In this document: positions 4,740-8,624 of the stretch, piece after piece
Position numbering within the stretch: position 1 is the first letter of the stretch
Layout: the number at the start of each line of letters is the position of its first letter
Origin: Propionibacteriaceae bacterium
GTDB lineage: Bacteria; Actinomycetota; Actinomycetes; Propionibacteriales; Propionibacteriaceae
Length of the DNA stretch: 8,624 nt
Reading direction: 5' to 3'
NCBI GenBank assembly: GCA_030544185.1
Contig: JAUNRO010000122.1
Coordinates: forward strand, 1-8,624
Program-made: the position numbers and the translations under genes
Notes under the pieces: generated by a model
Databases searched by the model: none
What the model was told of the DNA's origin: nothing
Seen by the model: the letters and a program-made list of their open reading frames with translations, nothing else

Positions 4740-7448
4740 TCAGCCGAGGTCTCCGCCGGCCACCGGCAGGGTGGTGCCGGTGATGTAGGAGGCTTCATCG
4801 GACGCCAGGAAGCAGATCGCTGCGGCCTGCTCATCGAGCGAGCCATAGCGCTTCAGCAGCGACGACTCGATGGTCTGATCGACCGTCGTCTGGTGCCAGC
4901 CCTCTTCCCGCTCGTTCTGTGGCTCGCCACCGCGCGGGATCTTGCGCGGAGGCGCGTCGGTCCCACCGGGAGCGGTTGCCACGACGCGGACACCGTGCTC
5001 CGCCGCCTCCCAGGCGAGCGATCGGGTCAGCGCGTTCACGCCACCCTTCGCCGCCGCATAGGGCAGACGGTTGAGCCCCGTCGTCGCCACCGATGACACG
5101 TTGACGATGGTGCCCTGACCCCGCTCATAGAGGTGCGGCAGCACCGCGCGGCAAGCCCACATCGTCGGATAGAGGGAACGGTTGATCTCCTTGACGATCT
5201 CGTCCTCGGCGTACTGGTCGAACGGCTTGCGCCAGATCGTGCCACCGACGACGTGGATGGCCACATCGATCCGACCGAACTTCTGCATCGCCGTATCGAC
5301 CACCGACTGCGCACCCGCATAGGTCTCGAGATCAGCCAGCTGCGAGACCGCATCGCTGCCGGTTTCGGCGAGCTTGCTGGCCACTGACTCGACGAGCTCC
5401 GAGCGGTCGGCCAGCACGAGCCGGCCACCCTCGGCATGGATCCGCTTCGCGACCGCTTCGCCGATGCCCTGGGCCGCGCCGGTGATGACGACGACCTTGC
5501 CGGCGAACCGGCCTGGGCTGACGAACGGTGTGGCCTTCGCATCCCGCATCGCGCGCCGCATGGTCTGCTTGGACCGGTCGGCGTGCGCAATGAACAGCTC
5601 GCGAGCCCGCTGGCGGTCTCCCGCCTCGATCGCATTGACCATGTCGAGATGATCCTTGGCGATCAGCGGATGGCACCAGTGCGCGTTCTTCAGGACCTCT
5701 TCCATCTCACCCTTGACGCCCAGGCGCTGATAGGCCTGGAGCAGGTGCTGGTTGTTGGTCATGCTGAACAGGTAATCGTGGAACGCCGCGTTGGTCTCGG
5801 TGAAGCCCAACGGATCGGTGAACTGATCCCCCTTCACATAGGGCACCGTGGCCTCGGCGAGCATGCGATAGGCCGCGATCTGCTGGGAGTTGAGCCGGCC
5901 GAGCACCAGCTCGATCGCACCCAGCTCGAGGGCCTGGCGGGCCTCGAAGATCGCGTCCGACTTCTGGATCGCCGGGTGCTCCTCGCCGATCTCGTAGTCA
6001 TCCTCGGCCTCCGGCAGGAAGGTCGCCGCGATGCCCGAGATCTCAGAGCCGGCCAGCGACTCCAGATCGGTCACCGGGAAGATCTCCTGGCCACCGATTC
6101 CACGCGACGCCTGGACGGGCGCGATGCTGGAATCGGCGCCCACGGCCTCACCGGTCCCGCTGCCCTCGGTGGTCAGCACGAGCTGACCCACGACGGAGCG
6201 GACGGTGTCCGGGGAGTCGGCCGCGACCGAGGTCACCGTTGCCGGCGCCAGATCGCTCGAGGCGAAGATCGTCTGGCCACCGATGCCACGGGCGGCATCC
6301 CCAGCCGTGATCAGATCGCGCTTGGCGCCCCGGGTGACCCGAGCGGCAACCTTGCGTACCGTCGACTCCGGAGCCAGCGCCGGAACCGGCGGCTCGCCCG
6401 TCTCGGCGATGGTCGCCGCGGTGGCGGCCGGGGTGGACGAGGTGAACTTCTCATAGAAAAAGCCGTTCGGCTCGACACCCGCTGCCTTCACATGCTCGCG
6501 CACGGCCTCCACCATCGGCGGCGGACCGCAGAGATAGATGGAGGCGTCGCCCGCGTGCAGGTGCTCGGGCTCGATGATGCCCATGACGAAGCCCTTGTTC
6601 TTGGCCTTCGCGTTGGGATCGGCGACGCAATAGTCCCAGGAGAAGTTGGGCAACTCCTTGGCCCACTGATCGAGCAGGTCGGTCTCCACGATGTCGTTGT
6701 CGGTGTTGGCACCATAAACGAGGTGGAAGGTCCGGGCGCTGCCGGTGGCCTTCACATGCCGCAGCATCGACATGATCGGGGCCAGACCGGTGCCACCGGC
6801 GACCAGGAGGGCCGGACGCATCGCTTCGCGGAGGAAGAACGAGCCGTGCGGGCCGTTGAACTCGAAGGTGTCGCCCACCTTGGCCGTCTTGTCGAGCCAG
6901 GTCGACATCAGGCCGTTGGGCACGATCTTGATCTGGAACTCCAGTTCCTCGTCATCCGGACCGCTTGAGAACGAGTACGCCCGGGTGTCGTCGGAGCCGG
7001 GAACCTTGATGTTCACGTACTGCCCCGGCAGGAACGCCAGGTCAGCCCGGTTCGGGATCGAGACCTTCATGCGCACCACCAGGTCACCGGGGAACTTGTG
7101 GATCTCGGTGACGGTGGCGGTGTAGTTCGCCGACTGGGTCTTGGCGACCGCCGACGAGGTCGGGACCTGGATCACCATGTCCGAGGTCGGCTTCGCCTGG
7201 CAGGTGAGGAGATAACCCTCCGCACGCTCGGCATCGCTCAGCGCGTCCTCGACATAGCTGCTTTCGGGCATATCGAAGTCGCCCGATTCGGTCATGCACT
7301 TGCAGGTGCCACAGGCGCCGTCGTTGCAGTCGACCGGGATGTTGATCTTCTGCTGGTACGACGCATTCGCGATGGTCTGATTTTCCTTGACCCGAATGAA
7401 TCGCGTCACACCGTCCTCGAAGGACAGTGCTACTTTGTAGTCCGCCAT
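4740..7448 (-). CDS. benCD: Fusion of benzoate dioxygenase reductase (BenC), FCD domain and cis-diol dehydrogenase (BenD)
   Basis: A single uninterrupted 902-residue frame. Residues 1-337 are a full BenC: plant-type 2Fe-2S ferredoxin (Cys41, Cys46, Cys49, Cys83), FAD-binding RAYSFSS (156-162), and NAD-binding GGTGLAPIM (218-226) with YLCGPPPM (305-312), ending FFYEKF. It passes electrons from NADH to BenAB. Residues 338-495 are an Ala/Thr/Ser-rich linker with two RGIGGQxIFxxxDL motifs. Residues about 500-635 match an FCD domain of GntR regulators (His557, His600, His622), without any helix-turn-helix. Residues 648-902 are a BenD-type short-chain dehydrogenase: TGAAQGIG (656-663), Asp681 favouring NAD, Asn756, Ser785/786, Tyr797, Lys801. 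It oxidises benzoate cis-diol to catechol and CO2. BenC and BenD are normally separate proteins of roughly 340 and 260 residues. No internal Shine-Dalgarno precedes the BenD part. The start ATG 7448 has a strong RBS. It lies 34 bases after benB. Confidence 0.9.
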   Translation of the reverse strand: MADYKVALSFEDGVTRFIRVKENQTIANASYQQKINIPVDCNDGACGTCKCMTESGDFDMPESSYVEDALSDAERAEGYLLTCQAKPTSDMVIQVPTSSAVAKTQSANYTATVTEIHKFPGDLVVRMKVSIPNRADLAFLPGQYVNIKVPGSDDTRAYSFSSGPDDEELEFQIKIVPNGLMSTWLDKTAKVGDTFEFNGPHGSFFLREAMRPALLVAGGTGLAPIMSMLRHVKATGSARTFHLVYGANTDNDIVETDLLDQWAKELPNFSWDYCVADPNAKAKNKGFVMGIIEPEHLHAGDASIYLCGPPPMVEAVREHVKAAGVEPNGFFYEKFTSSTPAATAATIAETGEPPVPALAPESTVRKVAARVTRGAKRDLITAGDAARGIGGQTIFASSDLAPATVTSVAADSPDTVRSVVGQLVLTTEGSGTGEAVGADSSIAPVQASRGIGGQEIFPVTDLESLAGSEISGIAATFLPEAEDDYEIGEEHPAIQKSDAIFEARQALELGAIELVLGRLNSQQIAAYRMLAEATVPYVKGDQFTDPLGFTETNAAFHDYLFSMTNNQHLLQAYQRLGVKGEMEEVLKNAHWCHPLIAKDHLDMVNAIEAGDRQRARELFIAHADRSKQTMRRAMRDAKATPFVSPGRFAGKVVVITGAAQGIGEAVAKRIHAEGGRLVLADRSELVESVASKLAETGSDAVSQLADLETYAGAQSVVDTAMQKFGRIDVAIHVVGGTIWRKPFDQYAEDEIVKEINRSLYPTMWACRAVLPHLYERGQGTIVNVSSVATTGLNRLPYAAAKGGVNALTRSLAWEAAEHGVRVVATAPGGTDAPPRKIPRGGEPQNEREEGWHQTTVDQTIESSLLKRYGSLDEQAAAICFLASDEASYITGTTLPVAGGDLG
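6063..6104 (-). repeat. Linker motif copy 2 (RGIGGQEIFPVTDL)
   Basis: Encodes residues 449-462 of the BenC-FCD-BenD fusion. It matches copy 1 at R-G-I-G-G-Q, I-F and D-L, and the underlying DNA is also closely similar, with long identical blocks such as ctggccaccgat. The offset from copy 1 is exactly 186 bases (62 codons). The motif precedes the acidic stretch leading into the FCD domain. Confidence 0.8.
6249..6290 (-). repeat. Linker motif copy 1 (RGIGGQTIFASSDL)
   Basis: Encodes residues 387-400, about 50 residues after the end of the BenC reductase fold. It is the first of two in-frame copies of RGIGGQxIFxxxDL in an otherwise Ala/Thr/Ser/Val-rich linker. Function unknown; it could be a duplicated docking peptide or a remnant of segmental duplication. 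Confidence 0.8.
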
Positions 7449-7457
7449 TGGACCTCT

Positions 7458-7464
7458 CTCCTTT
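7458..7464 (-). promoter_or_regulatory. Strong ribosome binding site of the benCD fusion gene
   Basis: Reads AAAGGAG on the minus strand, 9 bases upstream of ATG 7448. It fixes the start of the fusion gene and shows that the reductase domain is at the true N-terminus. Confidence 0.85.
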
Positions 7465-7482
7465 GGGTGAGCTGTCCGGGGA

Positions 7483-8001
7483 TCAGATGTGGTAGATGTC
7501 GACCACGTGGTGGATGTAGTCGTTCTTCAGGATCACCGTCTTCCGCCGGATCACCGGCTGCTCACCACCGAAGTCGATGGTGTAGAACGACGTGCCGTAA
7601 TACGGGTCGACGTTGTTGTAGCGGTAATACATCGTGTGCCAGTTGAACCGGACATCGACCAGGTTGCCCCGGCGCTCGATGATCTCCACGTTGGAGATGT
7701 TGTGTGACGTGCGCGGCTCCGGGATGGAGGTCGCGCTCGAGCGCTCGGTGCGGATGCGGAAGACGCGATCCTCGAGGCCACCCTTGTTGGGGTAGTAGAG
7801 GAGCGAGACCTCGCGGTTGGGGTCGCTGGTCAGCTTGTCATCATCGGCCCAGGTGGGCATCCAATAGACAACATCATCGGCGTAGCAGTCGAGCCACTTC
7901 TCGAACTCGCGATCGTCGAGATAGCGGGCCTCGCGATAGAGGAACTGCTCGATGGTGGTCTGGTCGATATTCACTTGGTTGTCAACAGCGGTGTTGGTCA
8001 T
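7483..8001 (-). CDS. benB: Benzoate 1,2-dioxygenase, beta (small) subunit
   Basis: A 172-residue ring-hydroxylating dioxygenase beta subunit of the BenB/XylY/AntB type. The N-terminal part has the family pattern IEQFLYREARYLDDREFEKW followed by LDCYADDVVYWMP. A basic RVFRIRTERS segment and an SHNISNVEI strand follow, and it ends with the RRKTVILKNDY and HHVVDIYHI strands of the NTF2-like fold. The length is normal for the family. The subunit has no cofactor and supports the alpha subunit in the cytoplasmic oxygenase, which converts benzoate to its cis-1,2-dihydrodiol. ATG 8001 is supported by AAGGA (8011-8015) 9 bases upstream. It lies 39 bases downstream of benA and 34 bases upstream of the benCD fusion, consistent with one operon. 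The related toluate or anthranilate enzymes cannot be fully excluded, but the BenC/BenD-type partners favour benzoate. Confidence 0.93.
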   Translation of the reverse strand: MTNTAVDNQVNIDQTTIEQFLYREARYLDDREFEKWLDCYADDVVYWMPTWADDDKLTSDPNREVSLLYYPNKGGLEDRVFRIRTERSSATSIPEPRTSHNISNVEIIERRGNLVDVRFNWHTMYYRYNNVDPYYGTSFYTIDFGGEQPVIRRKTVILKNDYIHHVVDIYHI

Positions 8002-8040
8002 GTGTATGAGTCCTTGACTTCTTGTCAGCTCTGGATGGGG

Positions 8041-8624
8041 TCAGATGTCCTGCGGCTTGATGTGCTCTGCGCCGCGCACCGCCATTGCCGGGTTCTTGCC
8101 TTCGCGCGCGGCCTTCATGACCTGCAGCCAGTAGGCATGCTGCACCGGATAAAGGCCCTCGTCCTCGTTGGTCGCACCCGCCGAGATCACGCCATCCATG
8201 CCGAGGTCCTTGGCCAGCTGGTCCGGGCCCTCGATCCACTGGGTCGCACCGCGGGACATGTCGTTCCACGGGGCCGCGGTGGCCTTGAAGGTGAACTGGC
8301 AGGAGCGGAACTCCTCCAGGTCGTCCGGGGTGGCCATGCCGGAGGCGTTGAAGAAGTCCTCGTACTGACGGATCCGGTGGGCCCGGGCCTCGGCGCTCTC
8401 GCCCTTGGGGGCGATGCAGTAGATGGTGACCTCGGTCTGGTCCGGGGAGATCGGCTCGAAGTGACGGATCTGGGTGGAGAACTGGTCCATCAGGTAGACG
8501 TTCGGGTACAGGCACAGGTTGCGCGAGCCCTTGACCATGAAGTCACCCTTGGCCTCGCCGTGCTCCTTCTTGAGCTCGTCGAGCTTGCCCCACAGCGGAC
8601 GGTCCTCGGGGTTGCCGGCCCAGG
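8041..8624 (-). CDS. benA: Benzoate 1,2-dioxygenase, alpha (large) subunit, C-terminal part, truncated by window end
   Basis: The frame is open from the right edge (first full codon Trp at 8620-8622) to the TGA at 8041, giving 193 visible residues of a subunit usually near 450-460. The N-terminal Rieske 2Fe-2S domain and the two iron-ligand histidines lie outside the window. Visible parts match the catalytic domain of Ben[17 protein letters not shown], the [21 protein letters not shown] strands, [14 protein letters not shown], and TPDDLEEF, which carries the likely carboxylate ligand of the mononuclear iron. The C-terminus ends EHIKPQDI. With BenB it forms the oxygenase that adds both atoms of O2 to benzoate, taking electrons from the BenC module encoded two genes downstream. 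It starts the visible operon; its promoter and start are beyond the window. An internal Met at 8538 is not the true start. Confidence 0.93.
   Translation of the reverse strand, partial: WAGNPEDRPLWGKLDELKKEHGEAKGDFMVKGSRNLCLYPNVYLMDQFSTQIRHFEPISPDQTEVTIYCIAPKGESAEARAHRIRQYEDFFNASGMATPDDLEEFRSCQFTFKATAAPWNDMSRGATQWIEGPDQLAKDLGMDGVISAGATNEDEGLYPVQHAYWLQVMKAAREGKNPAMAVRGAEHIKPQDI

Noticed and set aside
3333..5096. Long plus-strand open frame (587 codons) opposite the regulator and the end of benCD
   Set aside because: It is antisense to genes with clear domain signatures. Its translation is Arg/Gly/Asp/His-rich with no recognisable motif, as expected for a shadow frame in GC-rich DNA.
4743..5549. 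Independent BenD translation from internal ATG 5549 (Met634)
   Set aside because: The position suits a native BenD start, but no Shine-Dalgarno-like sequence precedes it and the frame continues unbroken from BenC through the FCD domain.
5436..6968. Long plus-strand open frame (510 codons) opposite benCD
   Set aside because: Antisense shadow of the fusion gene; composition is Arg/Gly/Leu/His-rich with no domain pattern.

Overview
The window is GC-rich with compact, mostly minus-strand genes. It looks like the chromosome of a high-GC actinobacterium: GTG starts are in use, a TANNNT-type -10 lies directly before a start codon, and a large LuxR-type (LAL) regulator sits next to benzoate genes, as recalled for benR in Corynebacterium glutamicum. 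Species cannot be named from the sequence alone. No plus-strand gene, RNA gene, CRISPR array or mobile element was seen.

Reading in the direction of transcription (high to low coordinates), the right half is a benzoate 1,2-dioxygenase operon. It holds the C-terminal part of benA (oxygenase alpha subunit, cut by the window end), benB (oxygenase beta subunit), and one 902-codon gene. That gene joins a complete BenC electron-transfer reductase, a low-complexity linker with a duplicated RGIGGQ motif, an FCD ligand-binding domain of the kind normally found in GntR regulators, and a complete BenD-type cis-diol dehydrogenase. A strong hairpin follows, then a LAL regulator (probable benR) with its own likely leaderless promoter.

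The left part holds two accessory genes on the same strand: a membrane-anchored or secreted SGNH (GDSL-like) hydrolase with an Arg-rich tail, and a GNAT acetyltransferase. The left-most ~148 bases contain no supported gene.

Functionally, BenAB plus the BenC module turn benzoate into its cis-1,2-dihydrodiol, consuming NADH. The BenD module oxidises the diol to catechol with loss of CO2 and returns NADH. Here the NADH-consuming and NADH-regenerating steps are on one chain, with a potential aromatic-acid or carboxylate sensor domain between them. This reductase-FCD-dehydrogenase fusion is the most unusual item in the window. The adjacent regulator is also odd: its P-loop and Walker B have lost the residues needed for ATP hydrolysis.
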